Source: Vibrio ponticus (GTDB lineage Bacteria; Pseudomonadota; Gammaproteobacteria; Enterobacterales; Vibrionaceae). Taken from it: a stretch of DNA of 64,000 bases. Under the pieces are notes generated by a model. That model made no database searches, was not told the DNA's origin, and was given only the letters and a program-made list of their open reading frames with translations. The position numbers and the translations under genes were made by a program. Below are positions 48,731 to 57,771 of this stretch, in pieces; position 1 is the stretch's first letter, and every line of letters begins with the position of its first letter. The stretch covers positions 2,046,001 through 2,110,000 of the forward strand of contig NZ_AP019657.1 of assembly GCF_009938225.1 (NCBI RefSeq). The letters are read 5' to 3'.

Positions 48731-48768
48731 AAACCTCTATCATATGTTTGGTAAGAGGTTTATATGAT
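48731..48768 (-). other. Two mutually exclusive hairpins in the htpG leader
   Basis: Arms AAACCTCT/AGAGGTTT (48731-48738, 48754-48761) and ATCATAT/ATATGAT (48739-48745, 48762-48768) interleave without spare bases, so only one stem at a time can form fully. Both lie between the likely promoter and the htpG start. Confidence 0.5.
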
Positions 48769-48782
48769 GACTGCTACATAAC

Positions 48783-48808
48783 ATGTGGGTGACAAATGTA
48801 AAATCAAG
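48783..48808 (-). promoter_or_regulatory. Heat-shock (sigma-32-like) promoter of htpG
   Basis: Minus strand CTTGAT-N13-CCCACAT, resembling the sigma-32 consensus CTTGAA-N13/14-CCCCATNT. About 80 bp upstream of the ATG. Confidence 0.55.
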
Positions 48809-48963
48809 GTCAAGAATTATAAAAACAATGTTTTTTTGATTTTAGATTGTCTATCCTGCCCGCAAAACATATCAAATGAGTCGGTACATTTTATAAAAAT
48901 GTAAATCGACCGAAATCATCGCAGCAGCGATGCCTGTGACCTATTTAACCTAAGGCCAATTGC

Positions 48964-49830
48964 ATGAGTAACATAGGTACCAAGTTTAACCTTGCTAATA
49001 AATTTACATTTGATCCGAACACCAACTCTCTGGTTGATATTCTGAATAACAATGAAGTTATTCGCCTAGGGAGCAATGAGAGTCGAATTCTTCTTTTCCT
49101 ATCTGAAAAACCAAATCAGGTAGTCAGCCGCCACGAACTGTATGATTTTGTGTGGCGCGAACAAGGGTTTGAGGTTGATGATTCAAGCTTAACTCAAGCT
49201 ATTTCTACCTTAAGAAAGCTCCTCAACGACTCAACTAAGTCGCCTGAATTTGTCAAAACAGTTCCTAAACGTGGCTATCAATTGATCTGTAATGTGGAAC
49301 GTTCTGCACCACTGAGTAACGGTGACAACTTAGTTTCTTTTAGCTCTTCTGAGATGGTAGAAGAAACCGCTCAAGAGCCTGAAATCGATTTATCGCCTGA
49401 AATTGAACGCGAAATTGAAGTTGCGACTACTACGAGCGCATCAGAACCGAGAGTCGAAGAACCAAAAACATCTCTTAATTGGCTGTCTAAACTCGCACTT
49501 GTCCTTGCTTTGCTATTGCCGTTACTCGCGCTATCAATCAATAAACCGACCTCTTCTGAGTTTCGTCAATTGGCGACGTTCTCAAATGTGGTGGTAAAAA
49601 CACCTGCAAACCATCCTGATCTTAGCCATTGGTTGCCAGCAATAGAGCAATGTGTGATTCGTTATAAGAACAATCACTCCGGCGAAACTGCTCCTGTTGA
49701 AGTCATTGCGACTGGTGGGCAAAACAACAAGTTGGTACTCAACTATATCCACCAGCTGAAACATTCTGGTGAAAATATTACTGTGCGTATTTTTTCTGAC
49801 CAAAACAACATCGAACACATTTGCCAATAG
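48964..49830 (+). CDS. toxR: Transmembrane transcriptional activator ToxR
   Basis: 288 residues. N-terminal OmpR/PhoB-type winged helix (about 10-112, with SSLTQAISTLRKLLNDS and VKTVPKRGYQL), an acidic Pro/Glu-rich linker (about 130-168), one membrane helix (about 174-192) and a periplasmic domain with two cysteines (IEQCVIRY and the final EHICQ). In Vibrio it controls porins and stress or virulence genes. It is followed 8 bp later by toxS. Confidence 0.96.
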   Translation: MSNIGTKFNLANKFTFDPNTNSLVDILNNNEVIRLGSNESRILLFLSEKPNQVVSRHELYDFVWREQGFEVDDSSLTQAISTLRKLLNDSTKSPEFVKTVPKRGYQLICNVERSAPLSNGDNLVSFSSSEMVEETAQEPEIDLSPEIEREIEVATTTSASEPRVEEPKTSLNWLSKLALVLALLLPLLALSINKPTSSEFRQLATFSNVVVKTPANHPDLSHWLPAIEQCVIRYKNNHSGETAPVEVIATGGQNNKLVLNYIHQLKHSGENITVRIFSDQNNIEHICQ

Positions 49831-49838
49831 GAGGGGTT

Positions 49839-50354
49839 ATGAACCAAACAAAAGCATTACTACTATTGGCTATTTCTGCTGTGTTTAGTGGCTGGCTATA
49901 TTGGGGCAGTGATATACAACTTGAGAAAGCCATCACGGCCAAAGAGTGGCAATCTAAAATGGTCAGTGTCATCACAGACGGAATGCGCGAAGCGTCAGTG
50001 GGACCATTGAGCAAAGTTGATGTGGTTTCGAACGTCAAGTACTTACCAAATGGTACCTACATTCGTGTTGCCACAGTGCGTCTTTTTGCCAACAGTGATC
50101 AAAGCGATAGCGTGATCAATATTTCGGAAACTGGGCACTGGGAAATCAGTGACAACTATTTGTTGATCTCTCCCATCGAGTTCAAAGATGTCTCTTCACC
50201 AAACAGCAAAGACTTTTCTGATCAGCAACTGCAGTTGATTAAGCAACTGTTTAAGATGGATGCTCAGCAAAGCCGTCGCATTGATATCGTCAATGAAAAT
50301 ACTCTACTACTGACTAGCTTAAGCCACGGTTCTACGGTACTTTTCTCTAACTAG
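49839..50354 (+). CDS. toxS: ToxR-stabilising protein ToxS
   Basis: 171 residues. One N-terminal membrane helix (about 4-20) then a periplasmic domain that protects and activates ToxR. The ATG at 49839 is preceded by GGAGGGG with good spacing; an in-frame upstream ATG lies inside the toxR end. Ends with a strong terminator, so toxRS forms a unit. Confidence 0.95.
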   Translation: MNQTKALLLLAISAVFSGWLYWGSDIQLEKAITAKEWQSKMVSVITDGMREASVGPLSKVDVVSNVKYLPNGTYIRVATVRLFANSDQSDSVINISETGHWEISDNYLLISPIEFKDVSSPNSKDFSDQQLQLIKQLFKMDAQQSRRIDIVNENTLLLTSLSHGSTVLFSN

Positions 50355-50373
50355 TTGATCTCAATTTGATAAT

Positions 50374-50392
50374 GGGGAGCAAGATGCTCCCC
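50374..50392 (+). terminator. Terminator after toxRS
   Basis: Perfect 8-bp arms GGGGAGCA/TGCTCCCC followed by six T. Confidence 0.88.
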
Positions 50393-50415
50393 TTTTTTAT
50401 GGATGTTGTTTAACC

Positions 50416-51171
50416 ATGGACTGGATAAACTCTTTCGGCCTATTTATCGGCTCACTTTTCGCTAATACCTTAGCCTCTTTATCAGGCGGGGGCGCAGGCT
50501 TGTTGCAATTCCCGCTATTGCTATTTTTTGGTCTGCCGTTTTCTATCGCCCTTGCCACGCACAAAGTCGCGAGTGTCGCTCTTGGTTTAGGCGCCGCCGC
50601 AACGCACATCAAACAAAAGAGTTTTACCCGACAAGAAGCTTGCTACATTACCCTTGTCGGCTGCATTGGCGTTGTCGTCGGTGCCAATCTCATTCTTTAT
50701 GTCCCTGATGTGATAGCGGAACGATTACTCGGTGCGATGATCTTAGCGCTTGGTATCTATTCCCATTTCAAAAAGCAGCTGGGGCAACAAGCCACGCCAA
50801 TTAACCGTCACTTATCTGGCTATATACTCGGTGGCATTGGACTGATATTTATTGGCATTATTAATGGTTCACTCACGGCAGGCTCAGGGCTATTGGTGAC
50901 ACTCTTTCTAGTCAGGTGGTTTGGCTATAGCTATAAACAAGCCGTCGCACTCACCATGATATGTGTAGGGCTCTTTTGGAATGGCATTGGCGGAATTGCC
51001 GTCGTCCAAGCCGGCGCTTCGATTTATTGGCCTTGGCTACCTATTCTACTTGCGGGTTCTTTCTTGGGTGGCGCGGCAGGCGCCTATCTATCGACCCGAT
51101 TTAGCAACAAAATCATCAAACAATGCTTTGAAGTTCTGACCTTATTGGTTGGGCTTAAACTACTTATTTAA
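50416..51171 (+). CDS. TSUP-family (TauE/SafE) membrane permease
   Basis: 251 residues with about seven or eight hydrophobic segments. Family signatures: the glycine-rich SLSGGGAGLLQFPLLLFFG near residue 22 and its repeat GSLTAGSGLLVTLFLVRWFG near residue 155, the two-fold TSUP motif. The substrate (sulfite, sulfonate or a related anion) cannot be told from sequence. It is followed 19 bp later by a SelT/SelW-like gene. Confidence 0.87.
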   Translation: MDWINSFGLFIGSLFANTLASLSGGGAGLLQFPLLLFFGLPFSIALATHKVASVALGLGAAATHIKQKSFTRQEACYITLVGCIGVVVGANLILYVPDVIAERLLGAMILALGIYSHFKKQLGQQATPINRHLSGYILGGIGLIFIGIINGSLTAGSGLLVTLFLVRWFGYSYKQAVALTMICVGLFWNGIGGIAVVQAGASIYWPWLPILLAGSFLGGAAGAYLSTRFSNKIIKQCFEVLTLLVGLKLLI

Positions 51172-51190
51172 AGATAGGGATGAGAATACA

Positions 51191-51469
51191 ATGGAAAAAG
51201 CAATTATCGACATCTATTACTGTCGTCAATGCAATTGGATGTTGCGCTCGACGTGGCTTTCACAAGAGCTATTACACACCTTTAGTGAAGAGATAGAAAC
51301 GGTATCCCTGCACCCTGATACTGGTGGGCGGTTTGAAATTCACTGCAATGGTCACTTAATTTGGGAGCGCAAACGCGATGGCGGCTTTCCTGAAGCTAAG
51401 GTTTTAAAACAACGTGTTCGCGACATTATCGACCCAGAACGCGACTTAGGTCATTCTGATAAGCGATAA
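51191..51469 (+). CDS. SelT/SelW/SelH-family redox protein, cysteine form
   Basis: 92 residues. A thioredoxin-like fold family related to eukaryotic selenoproteins; here the redox motif is CRQC (residues about 10-13, YYCRQCNWMLR), so cysteine stands where selenocysteine is found in SelW. The PDTGGRFEIHCNG and RKRDGGFPEAKVLKQRVRDII segments are typical. The role in bacteria is not established. The start at 51191 fits the family; an earlier in-frame codon overlaps the TSUP gene. Confidence 0.88.
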   Translation: MEKAIIDIYYCRQCNWMLRSTWLSQELLHTFSEEIETVSLHPDTGGRFEIHCNGHLIWERKRDGGFPEAKVLKQRVRDIIDPERDLGHSDKR

Positions 51470-51470
51470 A

Positions 51471-51491
51471 AAAGGCACCAGTGGTGCCTTT
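51471..51491. terminator. Shared terminator between the SelW-like gene and yfcE
   Basis: Perfect 9-bp arms AAAGGCACC/GGTGCCTTT, 3-nt loop. The T-run is better on the minus strand (for yfcE) than on the plus. Confidence 0.78.
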
Positions 51492-51540
51492 CTCGATGTG
51501 CTTTTACCGAACTATGTTTATCGAACTAAGATGCGTTAAA

Positions 51541-52089
51541 TTAGCAGATCGCTTTTTCGAGCAAGGTATCACCACCAAAGCTCATCACTTTAATCATGTT
51601 ATCGGCATACAAACCGTAACTTGCTTCAAAACCATTACGTGGGAAAGTAATCGAGCCCGGATTGAAAATGAATTGTGCGCCATTTTTTTCTGCTAGTGGG
51701 ATGTGCGTGTGTCCGTGCACAATCACATCACCTTCTCTTAACGCTGGACGTTTTTCACTGTTGTACAGATGACCATGAGTCAAAAACAGTCTTTGCCCTG
51801 TAGGCAGCAATACCCAGGCGTAATCACTCATCATAGGAAACGCCAGTAGCATTTGGTCTACTTCACTGTCACAGTTACCACGCACCGCAATAATTCGCTC
51901 TGCGTATTGATTCAACAATTCAGCCACTGCGGGTGGATTGTAGCCTTCCGGCACAGGGTTGCGTGGGCCATGGTTGAGTACATCACCAAGCAGCACAAGA
52001 GTTTCGACACCAGAGCGTTCAAACTCTTCGATAACACGCTCAGTTGCAGGTAAGCTACCATGCAAATCCGAAGCAAAAAATAGTTTCAC
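51541..52089 (-). CDS. yfcE: Phosphodiesterase YfcE
   Basis: 182 residues. Metallophosphatase of the MJ0936/YfcE family with metal-binding motifs ASDLHGS, LGDVLNHGPRN, RGNCDSEVD, LTHGH and HGHTH. E. coli YfcE acts on phosphodiesters in vitro; the natural substrate is unknown. It lies 47 bp after the CBS gene of the DUF1538 module. Confidence 0.92.
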   Translation of the reverse strand: MKLFFASDLHGSLPATERVIEEFERSGVETLVLLGDVLNHGPRNPVPEGYNPPAVAELLNQYAERIIAVRGNCDSEVDQMLLAFPMMSDYAWVLLPTGQRLFLTHGHLYNSEKRPALREGDVIVHGHTHIPLAEKNGAQFIFNPGSITFPRNGFEASYGLYADNMIKVMSFGGDTLLEKAIC

Positions 52090-52136
52090 AATAGATTCTC
52101 CTCAACTTCATTGAGGTCATTTTACTCAATTGGTTA

Positions 52137-52544
52137 CTAGACGTCATCCCGTGCCATACCGTTGATCACGATATTGTTGTAACTAACCATACCGATCACC
52201 ACACCATTTTCGATCACCGGCGCTCGACTGATACCAAAGCGTTCAAATAATCGCGCACAATATTTCACGTTCATATTAGGATCAACGCACAAAGCAGGCT
52301 TAGTCATGATTTCATACACATTGGTGCGCTCTGGCGAACGATTCTTAGCTAAGACTTTTTTGGCGATGTCATTCATCAATACAATGCCATACTCATCATC
52401 GTGATTGCGCTTATTAATCACTAAAGCTTTGACTTGGTGTTCTCGCGCAATGCGTATCCCTTCTTGCACTGTGCTTAAACCATCAATCATGACATAGGTT
52501 GCCGCCATAACATCCCTTACTCGGACTATTGATTGTGTATTCAT
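52137..52544 (-). CDS. CBS-domain pair protein
   Basis: 135 residues, almost entirely two CBS motifs (about 10-65 and 75-130; VRDVMAATYVMIDGLSTVQEGI and YEIMTKPALCVDPNMNVKYCARLF). Such tandem modules bind adenosine nucleotides and gate transporters or enzymes. Its start overlaps the P-II-like gene by 4 bp, so it belongs to the DUF1538 module and probably senses a nucleotide for it (inference). Confidence 0.88.
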   Translation of the reverse strand: MNTQSIVRVRDVMAATYVMIDGLSTVQEGIRIAREHQVKALVINKRNHDDEYGIVLMNDIAKKVLAKNRSPERTNVYEIMTKPALCVDPNMNVKYCARLFERFGISRAPVIENGVVIGMVSYNNIVINGMARDDV

Positions 52545-52891
52545 AATTCATCCCCAACCACTTTCGTCAGTTTTTCCACTTGGTGAGCGACCCCCACCGC
52601 ATCCTCGATATCGATTTGAATTGCGATCCCTTGCCCTGACTCTTGATCAAACTCGCCAACTTCACTGATCGTCTCCAATATCTGCCGCGCAAGGTGCTCT
52701 TCCACCACAAACAGCAAGACATCTTTCTGTACTTCTAACGTTAAGCCAAAAAAGGTACGTTTCTGATTGAGCCCCTCGCCTCTGGCATTATTAATCACCG
52801 TGGCACCGGTCGCACCGGCGCTACGGGCGGCATCCAGCACTTGTTCGGTTTTACTATCTTCGACAAAGGCTAACAGCAACTTAAAGCGCAT
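52541..52891 (-). CDS. P-II-like signalling protein
   Basis: 116 residues with the ferredoxin-like P-II fold pattern: [30 protein letters not shown] at the N-terminus and FVVEEHLARQILETI in the middle, with a T-loop-like stretch between (NNARGEGLNQKRTFF). It lacks the classic uridylylated tyrosine context of GlnB. Overlap with both neighbours (11 and 4 bp) suggests a dedicated regulator of the DUF1538 pair. Confidence 0.85.
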   Translation of the reverse strand: MRFKLLLAFVEDSKTEQVLDAARSAGATGATVINNARGEGLNQKRTFFGLTLEVQKDVLLFVVEEHLARQILETISEVGEFDQESGQGIAIQIDIEDAVGVAHQVEKLTKVVGDEL

Positions 52892-53672
52892 TTTCTTTAT
52901 CCTCTTTTTGCGGTCGTTGATTCAACCATTGAGTAATTTGTGCGTATCCCATCACTGAGATCATCGGAAATAAACTGGCAAAGGCGATCAACCCAAAACC
53001 GTCTATCATTGGGTTTCTACCCGGAACGGTCGACGCTAACCCTAAACCAAGTGCCGCCACTAAAGGAACCGTCACGGTTGATGTGGTCACGCCTCCAGAA
53101 TCATAGGCCAGTGGCACAATCATTTTGGGCGCGAAAAAGGTTTGGATGACGACAACAATGTAGCCAACGATAATGTAGTAATGGATGGGATCGCCTACCA
53201 CGATACGATAGCTCCCCAAAGAGATACCAAAAGCGACGCCTAGCGCGACCGCGATACGCAGACCATTAACCCGAATGCTACCACCCGAGACTTGATTGGC
53301 TTTGATTGCCACCGCAATCAGAGAAGGCTCAGCGACGGTGGTGCTAAAGCCGATACAAAAAGCAAACAGATAGACCCAGTAATAATCCGCCCAAGTTAAT
53401 CGAGACTCAGCGCTCAACCTTACCTGCTCAATAAATTGCGGTGCGGTAAGTTGCTGCGCCATAGTTTCCCCAAGTGGAAACAGCGCCATTTCCAACCCTA
53501 GCAAAAAAAGCGACAACCCAAGCACCACATAGAAAAAGCCCAGTATCACTTTAGAAAGATTAGCGACCGGTCGCCTAAGCACCGCAAACTGAAAACCGAA
53601 GATGATGGTCGCTATTGGGATCACATCACCGATGGTATCAATGAAAGTGTCAAAAAATTGCGTCACTATCAT
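52881..53672 (-). CDS. DUF1538 membrane protein, second subunit
   Basis: 263 residues, about seven membrane segments. The internal [15 protein letters not shown] motif and [25 protein letters not shown], then [20 protein letters not shown], are shared with its upstream neighbour. DUF1538 pairs have, to my recollection, been reported as a two-component Na+/H+ antiporter (UmpAB); I could not check that here. It overlaps the upstream gene by 4 bp. Confidence 0.88.
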   Translation of the reverse strand: MIVTQFFDTFIDTIGDVIPIATIIFGFQFAVLRRPVANLSKVILGFFYVVLGLSLFLLGLEMALFPLGETMAQQLTAPQFIEQVRLSAESRLTWADYYWVYLFAFCIGFSTTVAEPSLIAVAIKANQVSGGSIRVNGLRIAVALGVAFGISLGSYRIVVGDPIHYYIIVGYIVVVIQTFFAPKMIVPLAYDSGGVTTSTVTVPLVAALGLGLASTVPGRNPMIDGFGLIAFASLFPMISVMGYAQITQWLNQRPQKEDKENAL

Positions 53673-54406
53673 GCGATCACCATGCCGTAAACCATAACAA
53701 ACATCATCGGCAATAAAGAGGCAAAGGCGATTAAACCAAAGCCATCAATCATTGGGTTACGCCCTTTGATCGACGAAGCCAAGCCGACACCTAAAGCCGT
53801 CACTAATGGCACAGTGATGGTCGACGTGGTCACGCCGCCAGAATCATAGGCAACGCCAATAATGCTCTCTGGTGCAAAACCGGTCAGCACCACAACCCCT
53901 AAGTACCCACCGATAATCATGTACTGAATCGGCCAACCTTTGAGTATGCGAATAACCCCTAGCACAATCGCAAAACCCACTGACAAGGCTACAGTAAAAC
54001 GCAAGCCATCGGCATACGCTTCACGGCTCTGCTCATCACGCTTTATCATCCCCCCTTCAGCGGCAACGTCAGCCGCCTCCGCGGCCACTGCGGTCAATGC
54101 TGGCTCTGCGACAGTGGTACCAAAGCCCAAGCAGAACGAAAATAACAGTAACCAAAAGACACTTCCCTTCTGAGCGAAAGCTTGAGCCATCGTCTCACCA
54201 ATGGGAAAGAGCCCCATCTCCAAACCAAAAATAAAGAAGGTTAAACCGGTCACAACAAAGAGCAGCCCTAAGGCTATCGAGGTCAGATTCGGCAGTGGCT
54301 CTTGCAGCACCACCAATTGAAAAAACGCAATCACGAGCACAATCGGCATTAAATCGCGTAGACTGCCTAACATTGCTCGTAATAATGCGGTAAATGCTTG
54401 TTGCAC
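53669..54406 (-). CDS. DUF1538 membrane protein, first subunit
   Basis: 245 residues, about seven membrane segments; a paralogue of the next gene with the same [34 protein letters not shown] and [20 protein letters not shown] motifs. It has an extra acidic/charged loop ([22 protein letters not shown]) absent from the partner. The conserved Glu-Pro and Asp-Ser-Gly motifs look like transport sites. First gene of a four-gene module. Confidence 0.88.
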   Translation of the reverse strand: MQQAFTALLRAMLGSLRDLMPIVLVIAFFQLVVLQEPLPNLTSIALGLLFVVTGLTFFIFGLEMGLFPIGETMAQAFAQKGSVFWLLLFSFCLGFGTTVAEPALTAVAAEAADVAAEGGMIKRDEQSREAYADGLRFTVALSVGFAIVLGVIRILKGWPIQYMIIGGYLGVVVLTGFAPESIIGVAYDSGGVTTSTITVPLVTALGVGLASSIKGRNPMIDGFGLIAFASLLPMMFVMVYGMVIA

Positions 54407-54704
54407 TGTTCACCTCCCTTCCATGAGTGGTTTCCAAGCCAAAACAGCCCATCCCCACAGTTCAGACACGCTCTACTGCTAGGTTAAAGCTATCTTGCCA
54501 AAGCATCGCTTGCTAATATGTGACACTAATTGCATCCCAATCGATAAATGTTACAAAATGTAATTTCTGTGAAGACACACTGCTAACAATCACTTTGAGT
54601 TGGTTTCACCTTATATCGCATTGGCATTCTTTCAGCATTTAACGGACTATCTGATCCGAATGAGCGTGTAATCGCTATAATTGTGGTTATACAAGGAGAG
54701 TAGT

Positions 54705-55619
54705 ATGAAGATTCTGTTAACTGGTGGCACTGGCTTTATTGGTCGAGAACTGGTCAAACATTTAACCACTCATGACGTGGTGGTATTAACACGCTCACCA
54801 GAGGCAGCACAGCTTGCACTGAGTCATGCTGATTTAGGCAACATCACCTATATCGCAACATTAAGCGACTTCCACGACTTGAATGACTATGATGCGGTTA
54901 TCAATCTTGCAGGTGAACCCATCGCAGATAAACGCTGGAGCGCGGAGCAAAAGCAGCAAATCTGTGACAGTCGCTGGAAGCTGACCGAGCAGTTAGTTGA
55001 GCTCATTCACGCTAGCACCACACCACCGAGTGTATTTATTAGTGGTTCGGCGGTGGGCTACTATGGCGACCAACAAGCGCACCCCTTTGATGAAAGCTTG
55101 CATGTTCATGCCGATAATTTCCCCCATCATGTTTGCGCTAAATGGGAAGAGATAGCAAACCGAGCACGCTCTGAACAAACCCGCGTCTGTCTTTTACGTA
55201 CTGGCGTTGTCTTGGGCTGCGATGGCGGCGCGCTGGCGAAGATGTTACTTCCCTACAAGATGGGGGTTGGCGGACCAATCGGCTGTGGTAGCCAATATAT
55301 GCCCTGGATACACAAACTCGATATGGTTCGTGCCATCGTTTACTTACTGGAAACTGAACACGCTCATGGTGAGTTCAACTTATGTGCCCCTCATCCCGTC
55401 ATGAATAAGCAATTTAGTCGCACCTTAGCCCGCACGTTAAAACGCCCCCACTTCCTTTTCACGCCCAAATGGACGATGAAAATACTCATGGGAGAAAGTT
55501 CAGTATTACTCTTCGATAGTATCCGCGCGAAGCCCAAAAAACTGACAGAATTAGGCTTTCGTTTCAGCTACTCACGACTCGAACCGGCATTAAAAAATCT
55601 CTTACAACATCATGAATAA
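54705..55619 (+). CDS. yfcH: TIGR01777-family NAD(P)-dependent epimerase-like protein YfcH
   Basis: 304 residues. Extended SDR with the Rossmann motif TGGTGFIG (residues 7-14), VINLAGEPIADKRW near residue 68, and SGSAVGYYG carrying the active-site tyrosine region; a C-terminal DUF1731-like tail follows. Substrate unknown. ATG at 54705 has AAGGAGAG upstream, and TATAAT (54676-54681) is a likely -10. Confidence 0.92.
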   Translation: MKILLTGGTGFIGRELVKHLTTHDVVVLTRSPEAAQLALSHADLGNITYIATLSDFHDLNDYDAVINLAGEPIADKRWSAEQKQQICDSRWKLTEQLVELIHASTTPPSVFISGSAVGYYGDQQAHPFDESLHVHADNFPHHVCAKWEEIANRARSEQTRVCLLRTGVVLGCDGGALAKMLLPYKMGVGGPIGCGSQYMPWIHKLDMVRAIVYLLETEHAHGEFNLCAPHPVMNKQFSRTLARTLKRPHFLFTPKWTMKILMGESSVLLFDSIRAKPKKLTELGFRFSYSRLEPALKNLLQHHE

Positions 55620-55668
55620 TCCTTTACTCTGAGTCGCGTCATTTCAGAGAATTAAAGAGAAGGATTTC

Positions 55669-56496
55669 ATGACCAAAGCCATTCTTATTACCGGATGTTC
55701 AACCGGCATTGGCTACGTGACTGCCCATGCATTACATCAGCGTGGCTATCAAGTGATTGCCTCTTGTCGCAAAGCTGAAGATGTTGAGCGTTTGCAAAAC
55801 GAAGGGCTGACTTGCATCCAATTAGATTTAAACTCAGCTAGCAGTATTTCCAAAGCAGTACAACAAACCTTAACACTGACTGATGGCAAGCTTTATGCGC
55901 TGTTTAATAACGGCGCTTATGGGCAACCTGGTGCGTTGGAAGACCTTCCCGTAGCTGGATTGCGGGCACAATTTGAAACTAACTTCTTCGGTTGGCATCA
56001 ATTGGTGTGTGAAGTTCTACCAGTTATGCGCGCACAAGGTGAAGGGCGGATTGTGCAAAATAGTTCGGTACTCGGCTTTGCTGCAATGAAATACCGCGGC
56101 GCTTATAACGCGTCCAAATTTGCCATTGAAGGTTGGAGCGATACACTGCGTTTAGAACTCGCTGACACCAATATCAAAATATCTCTGATTGAACCAGGAC
56201 CAATCGAAACGCAATTTCGTGCCAATGCTCTGCAAGCATTTAATCAATGGATCAATATCGAATCGAGTGCCCATAAAGCCCAATATCAGCAGCAAATTGC
56301 GCGCTTAGCTAAAGAGTCTTCCAACAACGCATTTGTATTGCCTGCAGAAGCGTGCATCAAACCTGTCATCCATGCGCTCGAAGCCGAAAAACCCAAACTT
56401 CGCTACCGCATTACGCAACCGACCAAAGTGTTTGCGATATTGAAGAGGCTGCTACCCGGACGTTGGCTTGATAAAATTTTAGCAAAAGCTGCATAG
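55669..56496 (+). CDS. ybbO: Short-chain dehydrogenase YbbO
   Basis: 275 residues. Classical SDR: cofactor motif TGCSTGIG (8-15), NNGAYG, and catalytic S/Y/K in NSSVLGF and YNASKFA (about residues 132-150). E. coli YbbO (NADP-dependent aldehyde reductase) lies next to cnoX/ybbN and qmcA, and the same order is kept here. Confidence 0.9.
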   Translation: MTKAILITGCSTGIGYVTAHALHQRGYQVIASCRKAEDVERLQNEGLTCIQLDLNSASSISKAVQQTLTLTDGKLYALFNNGAYGQPGALEDLPVAGLRAQFETNFFGWHQLVCEVLPVMRAQGEGRIVQNSSVLGFAAMKYRGAYNASKFAIEGWSDTLRLELADTNIKISLIEPGPIETQFRANALQAFNQWINIESSAHKAQYQQQIARLAKESSNNAFVLPAEACIKPVIHALEAEKPKLRYRITQPTKVFAILKRLLPGRWLDKILAKAA

Positions 56497-56679
56497 CGTC
56501 ATATAAACGTCATAAATCATCAGCATAATGACAGGGTGAAATAGCATTACACAAAATTTATAAGCGTCACATTCGGTGCCCGTACATGTCATTAAATCAA
56601 TTAAATTGGCTATGTGTGAGTGTTGCGCTAACGCTGTTTATCTTTTTTTAAACACCTTCGCTTGCACTTTTGCCATTGA

Positions 56680-56705
56680 AAACACCACGTTATTGCGTGG
56701 TGTTT
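56680..56705 (+). terminator. Terminator after ybbO
   Basis: Perfect 10-bp arms AAACACCACG/CGTGGTGTTT followed by TTGTTTG. It stands 184 bp past the ybbO stop, with AT-rich sequence between. Confidence 0.75.
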
Positions 56706-56782
56706 TTGTTTGTAAGCTTGATTTATTCTCGTGTCGACCATACTTAATCAATAGATAAAGACATTGGCCAAGGATATGTCGC

Positions 56783-57637
56783 ATGCAATCACCTTTTATC
56801 ACCGAATTAAACCAACAGAACTTTATGCAAGTTCTGGAAAGCTCACAGCAAACACCATTGTTGATCCACTTCTGGGCGCCTGTTAGTCAAGAAAGCAGTG
56901 AGATCATCCCGCAACTTCAACAACTCGCTCAAAACTACAATGGCGCGATGACGTTAGCATTGCTTAACTGTGAGCAAGAACAATCCATCGCGGCACAATT
57001 TGGCGTGCAAGCGCTGCCAACCATCGCTTTATTTATCAATGGGCAGCCTGTTGATGGTCTTGGTGGTCCTCAACCAATCCAAGCGGTTGAAGCAATGCTA
57101 GCTAAGCATTTGCCAAGCCAAGAAGAGCTGAGTTTAACCAAAGCGTTAGAATTAGTATCAGCAGGTCAACATTCCCAAGCCATGCCGCTATTACTCGCTC
57201 TATCTGAAGATCTAAGCCGTCGTGGTGATGTTAAGCTAGCTCTTGCCGATTGCTACCTAGCCGCGCAGAACTTTGAACAAGCAGAAGTGCTGCTGCAGAG
57301 CATTCCTCTGGAGTATCAAGATAATTACTACAAAGGCTTAATTGCTAAATTAGAAATTCACCACCAAGCGGCAAACAGCCCTGAAATTCAGTCGCTTGAA
57401 CAGCAACTAACACAACAGCCAGATAACGCGAAATTGGCACAAGAACTCGCACTTAACTACCACCAAGTTAATCGTGACGAAGAAGCTTTAGACTTGATTT
57501 GGCAATTTATCTCCCGCGACCTTAATTGTCTGGATGGCGAGATGAAAAAGTCCTTTATGGATATCCTAAGCGCACTTGGTCAAGGCAATCCTGTCGCAGC
57601 GAAATATCGTCGCCAGCTATACTCTATCCTCTACTAA
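56783..57637 (+). CDS. cnoX: Chaperedoxin CnoX (YbbN)
   Basis: 284 residues. An N-terminal thioredoxin domain (about 5-110) and C-terminal TPR-like helices. In E. coli CnoX protects clients from overoxidation and passes them to GroEL. The active-site motif here is S35-Q-E-S38, without the second cysteine of E. coli (SQHC), while the cysteine at position 63 (LLNCEQEQ) remains. It is preceded by a terminator and followed by qmcA. Confidence 0.92.
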   Translation: MQSPFITELNQQNFMQVLESSQQTPLLIHFWAPVSQESSEIIPQLQQLAQNYNGAMTLALLNCEQEQSIAAQFGVQALPTIALFINGQPVDGLGGPQPIQAVEAMLAKHLPSQEELSLTKALELVSAGQHSQAMPLLLALSEDLSRRGDVKLALADCYLAAQNFEQAEVLLQSIPLEYQDNYYKGLIAKLEIHHQAANSPEIQSLEQQLTQQPDNAKLAQELALNYHQVNRDEEALDLIWQFISRDLNCLDGEMKKSFMDILSALGQGNPVAAKYRRQLYSILY

Positions 57638-57655
57638 TCTGGCTATATCGAATCG

Positions 57656-57678
57656 AAAGGTCGGAATAACCGACCTTT
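57656..57678 (+). terminator. Terminator after cnoX
   Basis: Perfect 9-bp arms AAAGGTCGG/CCGACCTTT and a short T-rich tail, 18 bp past the cnoX stop. Confidence 0.7.
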
Positions 57679-57771
57679 CTTCGTTCCATTTAGTGGAACA
57701 TATCTCACTCCTGCATTTGAGCTTGCACAAACTTTAGGCAACAATGAAATCAACTGAATAAGGAGATTTTT

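Noticed and set aside
48731..48768. H-type pseudoknot in the htpG leader
   Set aside because: The two stems would have zero-length crossing loops, which is sterically implausible; treated as alternatives instead.
48820..48860. ToxR-type TTTTGAT repeats before toxR
   Set aside because: Only one TTTTTGAT occurs, without tandem repetition, so autoregulation could not be supported.
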